DNA of 64,000 bases from Acinetobacter sp. Ac_5812 (lineage in GTDB: Bacteria; Pseudomonadota; Gammaproteobacteria; Pseudomonadales; Moraxellaceae). Each line of letters opens with the position of its first letter. Position 1 is the stretch's first letter. Below the pieces are notes generated by a model. It saw only the letters and a list, made by a program, of their open reading frames with translations, was not told the DNA's origin and did no database searches. Made by a program: the position numbers and the translations under genes. The DNA is taken from positions 310,546 through 374,545 of the forward strand of contig NZ_LXUK01000012.1 in NCBI RefSeq assembly GCF_013072695.1, read 5' to 3'. Positions 16,467 through 25,560 of this stretch are shown here, piece by piece.

Positions 16467-17861
16467 CTAAGGAGAATCACAAAGTGTATTTTTGTGATTC
16501 TCTTTGTTTGAAATCTTTACTTTTAAACCTTGCGGTAGATTTTGTAAAAACTGTATTGAAAATCCATATTTATCTAATAGTAATTTGACTAAAGATAAGC
16601 CTAGACCATGACCAATATTTTGTGAAGATTTTCGCCAAAACCGTTGTGTCAGTAAACCAAGTTCAGCATCAGTCAAACCAAAACCTGAATCTGTAATCAT
16701 TAAATCCCCTTTATCCATATACACTTGAATCGAGTCTGTAGATTGTGCATGTAAGTAAGCATTCTCAATCAGGTTTTTAAGTACAATTGCTAAAGTAGGA
16801 TGAGGTAATCCGATAGTGGAGAGATTTTTCCAATCGATATCAAGATGTTCTTGTATGTCATTGTATTTCTGCCCAAGTTCAAAAATGACCTGTTGCAAAG
16901 TTTGGGAAACTTCTGTGGATTCCATCGAAACATGCTCTGGTTGTATTTCAGTTTTGCTCAGTAATAGCAGTTGTTCAAGTAATTGCTCATAACGCTGAAT
17001 ACTTGCTTCTGCCTGTTGGAGATTGAAATCAATTTTGCTTTGTGTTTGTCCAGACTTGTTCAGCATAAGCTGACTTAGTTGAACATTGGTCTTAATTGCG
17101 GTGAGTGGACTGCGTAACTCATGAGCAGCAAAGGCACTAAAGCTTTTTTCATTTTCCAGACTTTGGTGCAGATTCTGAATAAGTTCCAGTAAACCATCGA
17201 CAAAGGGTTGAATTTCTTTGGGAATATTCTGTGTTTTTAATTCTATTAAATAGGTGGCCGCATCTGATAAATTCTGTTTTTTATGACCTAGGTGTTGTGC
17301 AATTTGGTCTAAAGGTTGAAACTCAACCCGAATAATCCATAGAATTAAAAAAATACATAAAATCAAAGTAATGATTAAAGGGATTAATACTGATTGTAAA
17401 ATCTGTTTGAGTAATGAATAACGTAATTGTAATTTCTCCGCTGCAACAACCTGTATTTGTCCTTTTTGCAAGACATAGCTACGCCATTCCACCCCATTTT
17501 CCGACCATGTACTTAACCCTATTTTTCGTGTGCTTAGACTTTCAGGTGAACCCAATGTCTTGGCAATCACCTGATGGTTGGCTGAGATATTGGAACTAAA
17601 TAATGACACCTGACAGGCAATCAAATTTGGGGTGCTATGGTCTTGTTGTACTGCATTAACAGTATTGGCAATCTCATCTACTGGGAGTTGCTGAATTAAA
17701 CGGGCAACCATGTGGGCAGACGCAGAAAGGCGTTCATCCAATGTATCTTGCAGGCGTTTTTCCAGTTCAAAATAAAGCCAGCAAAATACCAGTGACCACA
17801 AGATAACAAAGACTGCTAAAATGGTGGAAACCAGGCGCCATTTTAAACTATAACTTTTCAT
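16467..17861 (-). CDS. Sensor histidine kinase of the QseC/PmrB type
   Basis: A 464-residue membrane kinase. Helices lie at about 9-30 and 155-178, bounding a periplasmic sensor region. The H-box is SAFAAHELRSPLTAIK with phospho-acceptor His247; the N-box NLIENAYLHA and G-box DSGFGL follow. It overlaps the response-regulator gene by 4 bases (ATGA). The signal is unknown; its position beside the dsb operon suggests envelope or thiol stress. Confidence 0.9.
   Translation of the reverse strand: MKSYSLKWRLVSTILAVFVILWSLVFCWLYFELEKRLQDTLDERLSASAHMVARLIQQLPVDEIANTVNAVQQDHSTPNLIACQVSLFSSNISANHQVIAKTLGSPESLSTRKIGLSTWSENGVEWRSYVLQKGQIQVVAAEKLQLRYSLLKQILQSVLIPLIITLILCIFLILWIIRVEFQPLDQIAQHLGHKKQNLSDAATYLIELKTQNIPKEIQPFVDGLLELIQNLHQSLENEKSFSAFAAHELRSPLTAIKTNVQLSQLMLNKSGQTQSKIDFNLQQAEASIQRYEQLLEQLLLLSKTEIQPEHVSMESTEVSQTLQQVIFELGQKYNDIQEHLDIDWKNLSTIGLPHPTLAIVLKNLIENAYLHAQSTDSIQVYMDKGDLMITDSGFGLTDAELGLLTQRFWRKSSQNIGHGLGLSLVKLLLDKYGFSIQFLQNLPQGLKVKISNKENHKNTLCDSP
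16472..16502. terminator. Bidirectional hairpin terminator
   Basis: Perfect 12-base arms GAGAATCACAAA and TTTGTGATTCTC with a 7-base loop. It ends the cyd operon and lies inside the last codons of the convergent sensor kinase gene. Confidence 0.7.
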
Positions 17862-18529
17862 GTACTTTGCTCTGGTACTTTAAGCATATAACCTACACCC
17901 CGAATGGTCTGAATTATATCAGGATGAATCTTTTGTCTAAGGTGATGGATATGTACATTCAGTGCATTGCTTTCAATACTGTCCTGATAGCCATAAATTT
18001 TATCAAATAGTTGTTCTGTTTTTAACACTTGATTGGGATAAAGCATAAAGGCTTCTAGCAAACTGTATTCCCGTCTGGAGAGCGTAAGAAGTTGTCCTTG
18101 ATAATGTGCCTGTTGAGTGTCCTGATGAATCTCTAATTCGCCCATATGCAATATATTTGAGGAATATCCACGATTCCGCCTAGCCAAAGCATGAACTCTT
18201 GCAATCAGTTCATTTAGCTCAAACGGTTTGGTTAGGTAATCATCTGCACCTAAATTTAAGGCATCCACACATTGCTGGGTTTGATTACGTGCTGTGAGTA
18301 CCAGAATAGGTACATGAATTTGATCTTTACGCCATGTATTTAATAGGTCAAGACCATCCTGATCAGGCAGACCCAAATCAAGTAAACATAGGTCTACTGC
18401 ACTGTTACGAATGAAATAATCCGCAGCTTTGGCTGTATCAACATGCTCAACTGAAATATTCAGGTAATCGAGTGCAGCAACAATACTCTGGGCAATATAG
18501 GGGTCATCTTCAACAAGTACAACAAACAT
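17858..18529 (-). CDS. OmpR-family response regulator
   Basis: A 223-residue regulator with a receiver domain (phospho-acceptor Asp51 in LLDLGLPD, TARNQTQQCVDALNLGADDYLTKPF) and a winged-helix DNA-binding domain (SNALNVHIHHLRQKI, IQTIRGVGYML). It belongs to the QseB/PmrA/TctD group. It is divergent from dsbD across 109 bases that contain a CTTAAT/GTTAAT box, so control of both operons is likely. Confidence 0.92.
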   Translation of the reverse strand: MFVVLVEDDPYIAQSIVAALDYLNISVEHVDTAKAADYFIRNSAVDLCLLDLGLPDQDGLDLLNTWRKDQIHVPILVLTARNQTQQCVDALNLGADDYLTKPFELNELIARVHALARRNRGYSSNILHMGELEIHQDTQQAHYQGQLLTLSRREYSLLEAFMLYPNQVLKTEQLFDKIYGYQDSIESNALNVHIHHLRQKIHPDIIQTIRGVGYMLKVPEQST

Positions 18530-18574
18530 GGTATTTCCTCATCTAGCCTACCTATTTTACAAACAAAAACAGCC

Positions 18575-18591
18575 CTTAATGTTCTGTTAAT
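18575..18591 (+). promoter_or_regulatory. PmrA/QseB-like box between regulator and dsbD
   Basis: CTTAAT-GTTCT-GTTAAT: two near-identical hexamers with a 5-base spacer, matching the known PmrA-family box (CTTAAT-N5-CTTAAT) except for one base. It lies midway in the divergent promoter. Confidence 0.6.
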
Positions 18592-18638
18592 TTTGCACCC
18601 TTGATAATGCTCTGAATGTTAAGTTTAGATAAGCTCGT

Positions 18639-20546
18639 ATGTTGATGAAACCATTTATAGCGATTGCACTGGGTATGGCCACAGCATCGTTATATGCAAA
18701 TCATGATTTTCTGCCACCAGGTCAAGCATTTAAATTTCAGGCAAGTTCTGTTTCTGACAAAACCGCCGAGTTAAAATGGGATATTGCTCCTCATTATTAT
18801 TTATATCATGATCAGTTTAAGGTGAGTCTAGAGCAACAGAACTTAGCTTTAAATCTACCTAAAGGTCAGGAAAAAGATGATCCAACCTTTGGTGTAACCA
18901 ATGTGCATCATAATCAGGTGCTGACGCAACTGGATGTAAAGCCAAATAGCCAATATACAGTCAGTTGGCAGGGCTGTTCAGAGGATGGCTTATGTTACCC
19001 CGTACAACGAACTACAATCACAACGGATGCTACAGGTCTACTTCCTCAACAGAATTCTGAGGCAAGACACTCTCATCTTGCAACTTTAGTCACTCAGGAA
19101 AATACGCCTGAGGTGAAGTCAGAATCTGAAAGTGAAACTAGCCAGCAATCTATTCAACCAGCGCAAGAGAAAATCAGTCCAGAACCCTCTTTAAATGTAC
19201 AGCAAGATAGTACAGATAGTCCTCATCAAGACAAGCGACAAGATCAGGTCAAAGCTCAGCCACAAACGGCATCATTGAGTGATGACTGGAATAATGACCA
19301 ATTCTTTTTAAACCTTTTGTCCAGTCAAAGTGTTGTTTTTAACATTATCCTGTTTCTAGGGTTAGGCATTCTGCTTGCCTTTTTACCTTGTTCATTACCT
19401 CTGATTCCAATTCTTTCAGGCATTTTGGTGCAGCGTAAAAAGGGTTATAAAGCCGCCATTATCGCATTGACCTTTGTCCTGAGTATGGCATTGGTTTATG
19501 GGGTGATGGGGATTGTGGTTTCACAAATTGGTTACGGTATTCAGCGCTGGTTTCAAAATCCTGTATTCATTGGCATATTTGCCCTGATGTTTATTGTATT
19601 TGCGTTGAACTTATTCGGTTTATATCAACTGTCCTTACCACAAGGTCTTTTACAGCGTTTAGATCAGATACAACAACGCCAAAAAGGGGGAACACTGTTG
19701 GGTGCTGGCATCATGGGAGCAGTTTCAGCCCTGATCGTTGGCCCTTGTATGAGTGCACCATTGGCAGGGGCTTTGCTCTATGTCTCTCATCTGGAACATA
19801 GCCTGCTTGGTGGTTTCTACCTGTTCTTGCTGGGTTTGGGGATTGGGATACCGCTATTTATTGCCAGTGTCTTTGGAGCTAAATATTTACCCAAGCCAGG
19901 TTTATGGATGGATCGGTTAAAGTATAGTTTTGGTTTTATCATGCTGGCAATGGCCGTCTATTTTGCTCGTCCTTTATTGCCTCTAACTTTGTACTATGTA
20001 GGACTTGCCTTAATTCTGATCGCAATGGCGGGATATTTACTGGCTATTTTGCGCCATATTGTTCACGTCCCTTATAAAGCTGCCGTTCTGGTCTTGGTCT
20101 GTATCTGTGCTGTGAGTGGGATCTGGCATGTGAATCAGGCGATTGCGAATGTGAATACCACTGAAAGCGAGACACTTCATTCATGGATTGTTGTTAAAAA
20201 TCAGCAGGAACTGAATCAGGCATTAGCTACACATGCCAAAGATACTATTGTACTGGACGTTTACGCTGACTGGTGTGTTGCCTGCCAGCCGATTGAAAGA
20301 GAGCTTTTACCAAGAGCTGACGTTCAGGATGCATTAAAAAATGTAACCCGTATTAAACTGGATTTGACCCAGTATGAAGCTTCGCAAGACATCATTTTAA
20401 AACAATGGCAAATTCTTGGCCCACCAACGGTATTGTTTCTTGCACCTGACCAGAAAGAACAACGTGATCTTCGTCTCACAGGGACTTATACCGCATCACA
20501 ATTAATTCAGAATATTCAAAAATTAAATGAGGAGAATCAACCTTGA
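18639..20546 (+). CDS. dsbD: Thiol:disulfide interchange protein DsbD
   Basis: A 635-residue membrane protein. Signal peptide (1-20), periplasmic N-terminal domain with the Cys pair in WQGCSEDGLCYP (about residues 111-118), a Gln/Ser-rich linker, eight membrane helices with the conserved CSLPLIPILSG and PCMSAPLAG cysteines, and a C-terminal thioredoxin domain with DWCVACQP. It passes electrons from cytosolic thioredoxin to periplasmic partners. First gene of a three-gene operon with TlpA-like and DsbG-like partners, the same set as Scs (suppressor of copper sensitivity) systems. Confidence 0.93.
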   Translation: MLMKPFIAIALGMATASLYANHDFLPPGQAFKFQASSVSDKTAELKWDIAPHYYLYHDQFKVSLEQQNLALNLPKGQEKDDPTFGVTNVHHNQVLTQLDVKPNSQYTVSWQGCSEDGLCYPVQRTTITTDATGLLPQQNSEARHSHLATLVTQENTPEVKSESESETSQQSIQPAQEKISPEPSLNVQQDSTDSPHQDKRQDQVKAQPQTASLSDDWNNDQFFLNLLSSQSVVFNIILFLGLGILLAFLPCSLPLIPILSGILVQRKKGYKAAIIALTFVLSMALVYGVMGIVVSQIGYGIQRWFQNPVFIGIFALMFIVFALNLFGLYQLSLPQGLLQRLDQIQQRQKGGTLLGAGIMGAVSALIVGPCMSAPLAGALLYVSHLEHSLLGGFYLFLLGLGIGIPLFIASVFGAKYLPKPGLWMDRLKYSFGFIMLAMAVYFARPLLPLTLYYVGLALILIAMAGYLLAILRHIVHVPYKAAVLVLVCICAVSGIWHVNQAIANVNTTESETLHSWIVVKNQQELNQALATHAKDTIVLDVYADWCVACQPIERELLPRADVQDALKNVTRIKLDLTQYEASQDIILKQWQILGPPTVLFLAPDQKEQRDLRLTGTYTASQLIQNIQKLNEENQP

Positions 20547-21379
20547 TTTCTTCCCAAGCACTACATCTAGGTATGTTCATGCTGCCGTGGTCATTATTGA
20601 TATTACTGTCAGGACTTGTTGGCGTATGGTTCATTGGAAAATATTTTAAGCAACGTTATCAATGGGATGATTCAGCTTGGCAGTGCTATAAGGATTCTTT
20701 ATGGACAGCAATATGGGTGGGCTTACTTGCCGCAAGAGTTGTATTTGTGCTGATTAATGCTGATCTGTATCTGGCTCATCCTGTTGATATTCTGAAAATT
20801 CAGGATAAAGGATTTAACCTTTATGCAGGCATCATTGCGGGTAGTGGCTGGTTTATCTGGAAAAATCACCTATTAAAAGTGCCTGTATTGGTCAGCAGTT
20901 TTCTATTGTTTATCACAATACAGTTTGTGGGAATCAATCTACTCAACCATTGGAATGCACAACAACACTATCCAGATTTAGCATTTAACGACCTTAAACT
21001 GCAACCACAATCTCTTACTCAATTTATGGGTAAACCTACTGTGGTGAATTTATGGGCGAGTTGGTGTCCGCCTTGCCATCGTGAAATGCCTGTGTTGTAT
21101 CAGGCACAGCAAGATTATCCAGATGTTCAATTTGTCATGCTTAACCAAGGTGAAACACCTGAAGCGATTGTGTCCTATCTACATCGTTATCAATTGAATT
21201 TTAATAATGTCCTGTTTGATCCTTATGGGGAAATGCCTCAACACATGAATATGTATGGCTTACCCAGTACCTTGTTTTTTAATGCACAAGGACAACTTGT
21301 GGAACGTCATCTTGGTGAATTAAGCCAAGCCATGCTTAAGCAATACCTGCAAAAAATTACTCATCCATCAAATCAATAG
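20543..21379 (+). CDS. Membrane-anchored TlpA-like thioredoxin with Lgt-like N-terminal half
   Basis: A 278-residue protein starting at TTG 20543, overlapping the dsbD stop (TTGA), with GGAG eight bases upstream. Residues 1-135 are hydrophobic helices with resemblance to prolipoprotein diacylglyceryl transferase (FNLYAGIIAGSGWFIWK), but they look too short to be a full enzyme. Residues 150-278 are a thioredoxin domain with WCPPC at 174-178. It is probably a periplasmic disulfide reductase held in the inner membrane, fed by DsbD. The Lgt-like part may be only a membrane anchor. Confidence 0.82.
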   Translation: MISSQALHLGMFMLPWSLLILLSGLVGVWFIGKYFKQRYQWDDSAWQCYKDSLWTAIWVGLLAARVVFVLINADLYLAHPVDILKIQDKGFNLYAGIIAGSGWFIWKNHLLKVPVLVSSFLLFITIQFVGINLLNHWNAQQHYPDLAFNDLKLQPQSLTQFMGKPTVVNLWASWCPPCHREMPVLYQAQQDYPDVQFVMLNQGETPEAIVSYLHRYQLNFNNVLFDPYGEMPQHMNMYGLPSTLFFNAQGQLVERHLGELSQAMLKQYLQKITHPSNQ

Positions 21380-21388
21380 AGGTGCAAC

Positions 21389-22138
21389 TTGATGAACACT
21401 CATTTAAAGTTAATGTCTGGCTTAGTACTATCCCTGAGTGCTGCTCAGGCATTTGCCGCTGTACCGACCATTAAGCAGAAACTGGAAAAAGAGGGCTTTA
21501 GCTTTGTAAAACAGATCGAAGCCCCTGCACAAATGACGGGTTGGGCAGGACATATGCAACAGAACCCTGCAACAGTCTTTATCTCCAATGACCAGAAATA
21601 TTACATTATTGGTGACTTACATAATGCCAAAGGAGATAACCTTACTGTTGATGCCCTAAATAAGCATGTTAAACAATCTGTATTGGATGATGTCTGGAAA
21701 AGTCTGGGTAAATCCGCTTATATTCAGGACGGTAATGTTAATGCACCCCGTATTATTTACGTGTTTTCAGATCCAAACTGTCCATACTGTCATATGTTCT
21801 GGGAAAAAGCCCGTCCTTATGTGAAATCAGGAAAAGTCCAGTTACGTCATATTCAAGTGGCAGTGATTCGCCCTGAAAGTAAAGGCCAAGCGGCAACTTT
21901 ACTTGCTGCTGCAAATCCAGCCAAGGTTTTTGAAGAATTCAATGCGACCAAAGGGAAGCAGAAGTTAAAGGAGATGAAACCAATCCCAGCAAACATTGCT
22001 CAAAAAATTGAAAATAATGAGGAAATGATGACCAAGTATGGGTTTTATGCCACACCAGCCATGATCTGGAAAAATAGCAAAGGGCAAATGGAGACAGCCT
22101 CTGGACTACCAAAAGATTTGAAAGGGATTTTTGAATAA
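21389..22138 (+). CDS. dsbG: DsbG-type periplasmic disulfide isomerase
   Basis: A 249-residue protein with signal peptide (cleavage near AQAFA-A), a dimerisation segment, and a thioredoxin fold with the active site CPYC at 131-134 (FSDPNCPYCHMFWEK). It follows the TlpA-like gene by 9 bases. It isomerises wrong disulfides in the periplasm and is kept reduced by DsbD. In copper-rich islands such proteins protect proteins against copper-catalysed misoxidation; that link is inferred from the neighbourhood. Confidence 0.9.
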   Translation: MMNTHLKLMSGLVLSLSAAQAFAAVPTIKQKLEKEGFSFVKQIEAPAQMTGWAGHMQQNPATVFISNDQKYYIIGDLHNAKGDNLTVDALNKHVKQSVLDDVWKSLGKSAYIQDGNVNAPRIIYVFSDPNCPYCHMFWEKARPYVKSGKVQLRHIQVAVIRPESKGQAATLLAAANPAKVFEEFNATKGKQKLKEMKPIPANIAQKIENNEEMMTKYGFYATPAMIWKNSKGQMETASGLPKDLKGIFE

Positions 22139-22337
22139 CTTTATTGCACTTATTATAAACTATTATGTTTTCATATCTGAGGGCTTAGTCAACAACTAAA
22201 TTTATATATGATTAAGCCCACATCTAAAATCATGTTACTTAAGGTTTTATTAACCTTTAGTTATGGTGGCTAATGGTATAACAGCAATAATATTGCTTAC
22301 AAATGTCAGAGACAGTATATATGGGGGGGGTAGTTAC

Positions 22338-23795
22338 TCATTCATTGGACTCCTGTAATTTTTGTAAAATGGCCTGACTTACATGACTTGACCATGCCGC
22401 AATCGTCATGGATGGTGGCGTACCTGTTGCTGCTGGTAGTGCACTACCATCGGTGATATAGAGGTTAGGATGTCCAAAAACTTCTCCGTGTCCATCCACT
22501 ACGCCTTGTTCTTCGTTTATACCAACACATGCGCCACCTAAGGGGTGTACAGTCATGGGGACTTGAGGCAAAAACCATGCACGACGTTTCGATATGATTT
22601 TTAGTTGTCGGAGTGACTGGTAAAGACTTTTAAAAATAGGGCTTTTGCTTTGTTCAAATTGTAAAGATATATCGTGCTGCCCCCAACTTATGTTGCCATC
22701 AGCCGCATCTTGACCCATTCCCACCAAAATCAACCAATGTTTTAACTGGCGTTGTAGCATTGTAGGCAGTAATGGAATTTGCTGCAAAATATTCAAACCT
22801 GTCGCATATAAGAACGGCGCATCTGGTTGATGACCAACTTGAAAGCGTCCCATGCTCGGTGGTGACTGACGGAAATCTTGTGTATCTCGACCTGCACGCC
22901 ACAATGCAAATACATCGCCATTACCGGAAAAGCCTTGACCAAGCGCGGATAACCCAGTCAGTCCACCTACCTGTCGTGAACGGAATAAAATACGCATGCT
23001 ATTAATGACACCTGCGCCTAGTACCACAGTTTTGGTGACAAAAACTTTGTCTTGCTGTTTTTGGTGATCAACGCTATGCACATGATAATAGGCGCCAACG
23101 CGTCGTATCGTCAGGCACTCATGCTCAGCATAGACGGTTAATCCTTGGGATAATCGTGGCAATAACAGTTGCTCGTCTAGTCCAACTTTATGATTTGCAG
23201 CATCACCGAGCATACCGTGATTGCTGTATTCGCCTCTAAAACGAAAACCTAAAGCTGGCTGCTCACACTGTGTATTGAGTGATGGATACTCTGCCAGTGC
23301 TTGATCAATTTTATTGGGTGCAACAGTCATCTGCTCTAATGGCTGAGAGCCCATTTGTGCCAAAATCCAATTGTAATGTGGTGCCATTTGCTTGGCACTT
23401 AATCCAATTGCACGATTATCCCAATACTGTGGATCTGTTGGGCGCATATTCATAGACCAGTACACATGACTACCACCACCGACGCCAGCCGAGCAAAGTA
23501 CGCTCATTTGCGGATGTAGACTTAGATCAAATAGTCCATGCCGATTAAGCATTTTAGGACCATTTAATAGACCAATGCTCACTTGACGTAAAAAATGGCT
23601 AGGCAGCTGCCGTCCATGTGGGAATGGTTGTAGTGTTACGCCTTGTTGGGGCAAATCCGACTGTCGATTCGACTCACTATCTCGCCAAGGGCCACGCTCC
23701 AATAAGCTAACTTTTTTTCCCGCATCAACCAAACGAGCAGCACAAACAGCACCACCAAAACCACTGCCAATCACTAAAATATCAGTCTTGATCAT
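22338..23795 (-). CDS. GMC-family FAD oxidoreductase
   Basis: About 485 residues from ATG 23795, chosen because AAGGGGG lies about 8 bases upstream; a longer frame starts at 23837. The N-terminal ILVIGSGFGGAVCAARL binds FAD; the C-terminal HPLGGACVG and ITDGSALPAATGTPPSMT fit the GMC fold, with the catalytic His in HPLGG. The substrate (alcohol, sterol-type or sugar) is unknown. It is the last gene of a leftward four-gene operon. A run of eight G at 22323-22330 lies just beyond its stop. Confidence 0.87.
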   Translation of the reverse strand: MIKTDILVIGSGFGGAVCAARLVDAGKKVSLLERGPWRDSESNRQSDLPQQGVTLQPFPHGRQLPSHFLRQVSIGLLNGPKMLNRHGLFDLSLHPQMSVLCSAGVGGGSHVYWSMNMRPTDPQYWDNRAIGLSAKQMAPHYNWILAQMGSQPLEQMTVAPNKIDQALAEYPSLNTQCEQPALGFRFRGEYSNHGMLGDAANHKVGLDEQLLLPRLSQGLTVYAEHECLTIRRVGAYYHVHSVDHQKQQDKVFVTKTVVLGAGVINSMRILFRSRQVGGLTGLSALGQGFSGNGDVFALWRAGRDTQDFRQSPPSMGRFQVGHQPDAPFLYATGLNILQQIPLLPTMLQRQLKHWLILVGMGQDAADGNISWGQHDISLQFEQSKSPIFKSLYQSLRQLKIISKRRAWFLPQVPMTVHPLGGACVGINEEQGVVDGHGEVFGHPNLYITDGSALPAATGTPPSMTIAAWSSHVSQAILQKLQESNE

Positions 23796-23797
23796 GT

Positions 23798-24145
23798 TTA
23801 ATCCCCCTTGACACAAGGTTGATCTCGCCGCCACCATTCGCGCATACCACCCTGTAATTGACTGGCATTGAAATTCATTTTATTTAACTGACGAGTTGCA
23901 GGAATACTACGATGTGCCGACAAACAAATCGTTACCACAGGCCGAGTTGGATCTAGATTAAGTTTGGCAATATGTGCTGAGTTAAACTGTGTGATTGGCA
24001 AATTAATCGCACCTTTGATATGGCTCTGCCGAAACTCTAGTGCTGTTCTAACGTCTAAAATTTGTACATGATCTATGGTTTTATTAAGCTGTTTTACTGT
24101 GATTTCTGGTACTTTGCCAAAAGGCAACCAATTTAAAATATTCAT
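23798..24145 (-). CDS. Rhodanese-like protein
   Basis: About 115 residues from the ATG near 24145, which has GAGGAA just upstream; a GTG start at 24181 would add 12 residues. LDVRTALEFRQSHIKGAINLP is the signature and CLSAHRS the active loop with catalytic Cys. The GMC gene starts 2 bases after its stop. Its partner in the operon is unknown; sulfur transfer to the neighbouring redox proteins is a guess. Confidence 0.82.
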   Translation of the reverse strand: MNILNWLPFGKVPEITVKQLNKTIDHVQILDVRTALEFRQSHIKGAINLPITQFNSAHIAKLNLDPTRPVVTICLSAHRSIPATRQLNKMNFNASQLQGGMREWWRRDQPCVKGD

Positions 24146-24197
24146 TAGGGCTTCCTCAAATGACGGGTTTTTCGATAGCACAGTCGAATTGCTTCCC

Positions 24198-24950
24198 TTA
24201 GGTGTATTGCTGCTCTAAATAACGAATAATTGCTTTGGACTCGAACAACCCTGTACCTGTGTTTGGGTCGTATAAGTATGGAAATTGTACTTTACCAGTA
24301 CGAGCGAGTAGTTCAGCGCGCTTAGTCCCTGCGATCGGCTGATATGTCCCTAGATTGGGGCGAAGCCATGGTAGCCCTTGGTCTGCAAGTTGTTGCTTGC
24401 CAGAGTTTCTCAACACATAAGCAATACTGAGTTCAGATAATTTTTCTCGTACTAGTCTAGAAAAAGGACTGGCTTCAAAACTAAATAATTCTAATGGCTG
24501 TACTACCGCCTTGGCAGCTGAGCTATTCTGATGTGCTTTAAGTCCTGCTTTGAGTCGCAAAGCAGTCGCCAATTGTGACTGACGTAAGCCCAAATTTTGA
24601 GGAGCTCGTAGTGTCTTTTCTGGCATATAAGTTTGAAATAAATAGTCGATAATTTGACGTGCGTCATACAGGTAGCGACTGGTGTTGGGATCATATAGAA
24701 AAGGAACTTGTGACTTGCCACCGAGTGCGGTTAGCCGATCCCAATAATGATTACTGCCTTTGGGGCAAGGATAAATCAAGACATCCAGATCTAATTGAGT
24801 TAATGCCTCACGAACAGGACGACAATAAGGACAGCCCTCAATATCATAAAACTCCAGTAGTTTGGCTGGTTGATCTAGACGAACAATGGCAGATAAGCCT
24901 TTCCCTCCACGAACACCAGATGCTAACGCCGAGGTCAGTAATGTCATCAT
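24198..24950 (-). CDS. Tandem glutathione S-transferase N-terminal (glutaredoxin-like) domain protein
   Basis: A 250-residue protein with two thioredoxin-fold GST N-terminal domains. The first (about 30-115) has FYDIEGCPYCRPVREALTQL with a CPYC site and QVPFLYDPNT; the second (about 150-250) has FSFEASPFSRLVREKL, without cysteines, and VQFPYLYDPNTGTGLF. There is no GST C-terminal helical domain. It probably uses glutathione or another thiol in redox chemistry. It overlaps the upstream gene by 4 bases. Confidence 0.8.
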   Translation of the reverse strand: MMTLLTSALASGVRGGKGLSAIVRLDQPAKLLEFYDIEGCPYCRPVREALTQLDLDVLIYPCPKGSNHYWDRLTALGGKSQVPFLYDPNTSRYLYDARQIIDYLFQTYMPEKTLRAPQNLGLRQSQLATALRLKAGLKAHQNSSAAKAVVQPLELFSFEASPFSRLVREKLSELSIAYVLRNSGKQQLADQGLPWLRPNLGTYQPIAGTKRAELLARTGKVQFPYLYDPNTGTGLFESKAIIRYLEQQYT

Positions 24951-25477
24951 GGCGCAACTCCTTTTGACACAGTTTTTGGGCTGCTTAAACTAAAGTACGC
25001 CACACAATAAAATTGATCATTGGCTAACCAGTTCATTCTAGCCAAAAACTGATTCTCGCCTAAAACGCGTACCTCACCTCGGATATGCCTTAACAATGAC
25101 GGATTACTAACAACATTATAATCTAGCCAAAGACAGGGTTGCTGATCAACTAGGCTATCTTGTTCTAACATGGTGTATTGGCCAAATTGTTGCCCCCACA
25201 ACCATAAATTGGCACCTGTATCGTCCACATTAAAAGCCTTTCCTTTCCAAGGGTTTATTGCTGCGCTGAGTACGGTGGCCACTGATTTTCGAACCAGTGT
25301 TGGCATTTTTTCTACTTTAATCAGTGCATAGAGCTTACCCACCCATGCGCGACCTGCAAGCTGATCGGATGTTGCACTGGGTAATGTCGAGAAATACTCT
25401 ACCAGTTCTGATTGTTGCTTTAACACCAATTCAGATAACGGCAGCGCTGCTGTGGTCGCGTTTAACATTCCTAACAC
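24947..25477 (-). CDS. Conserved protein of unknown function, first gene of GMC operon
   Basis: A 176-residue protein from a GTG start at 25477 (ATG 25468 possible). The phrases RAWVGKLYALIKV and WKGKAFNVDDTGANLWLWG recall lipid-binding or DUF4334-like barrels, but I cannot assign it. It lacks a signal peptide. It overlaps the tandem-GST gene by four bases and so belongs to its operon. A dyad (25479-25503) directly ahead may be the LysR binding site. Confidence 0.6.
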   Translation of the reverse strand: MLGMLNATTAALPLSELVLKQQSELVEYFSTLPSATSDQLAGRAWVGKLYALIKVEKMPTLVRKSVATVLSAAINPWKGKAFNVDDTGANLWLWGQQFGQYTMLEQDSLVDQQPCLWLDYNVVSNPSLLRHIRGEVRVLGENQFLARMNWLANDQFYCVAYFSLSSPKTVSKGVAP

Positions 25478-25478
25478 T

Positions 25479-25503
25479 CACTAAATAAGTTGTATAGTTA
25501 GTG
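25479..25503. promoter_or_regulatory. Inverted repeat, candidate LysR operator
   Basis: CACTAA and TTAGTG are separated by 13 bases, just in front of the GMC operon and after the LysR gene. The shape fits a LysR-type T-N11-A site. Confidence 0.4.
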
Positions 25504-25560
25504 TGCTTAAATGTTGATTGGCTGACAAACGATATAAATTATGTCTGCACATTAGAAAAA

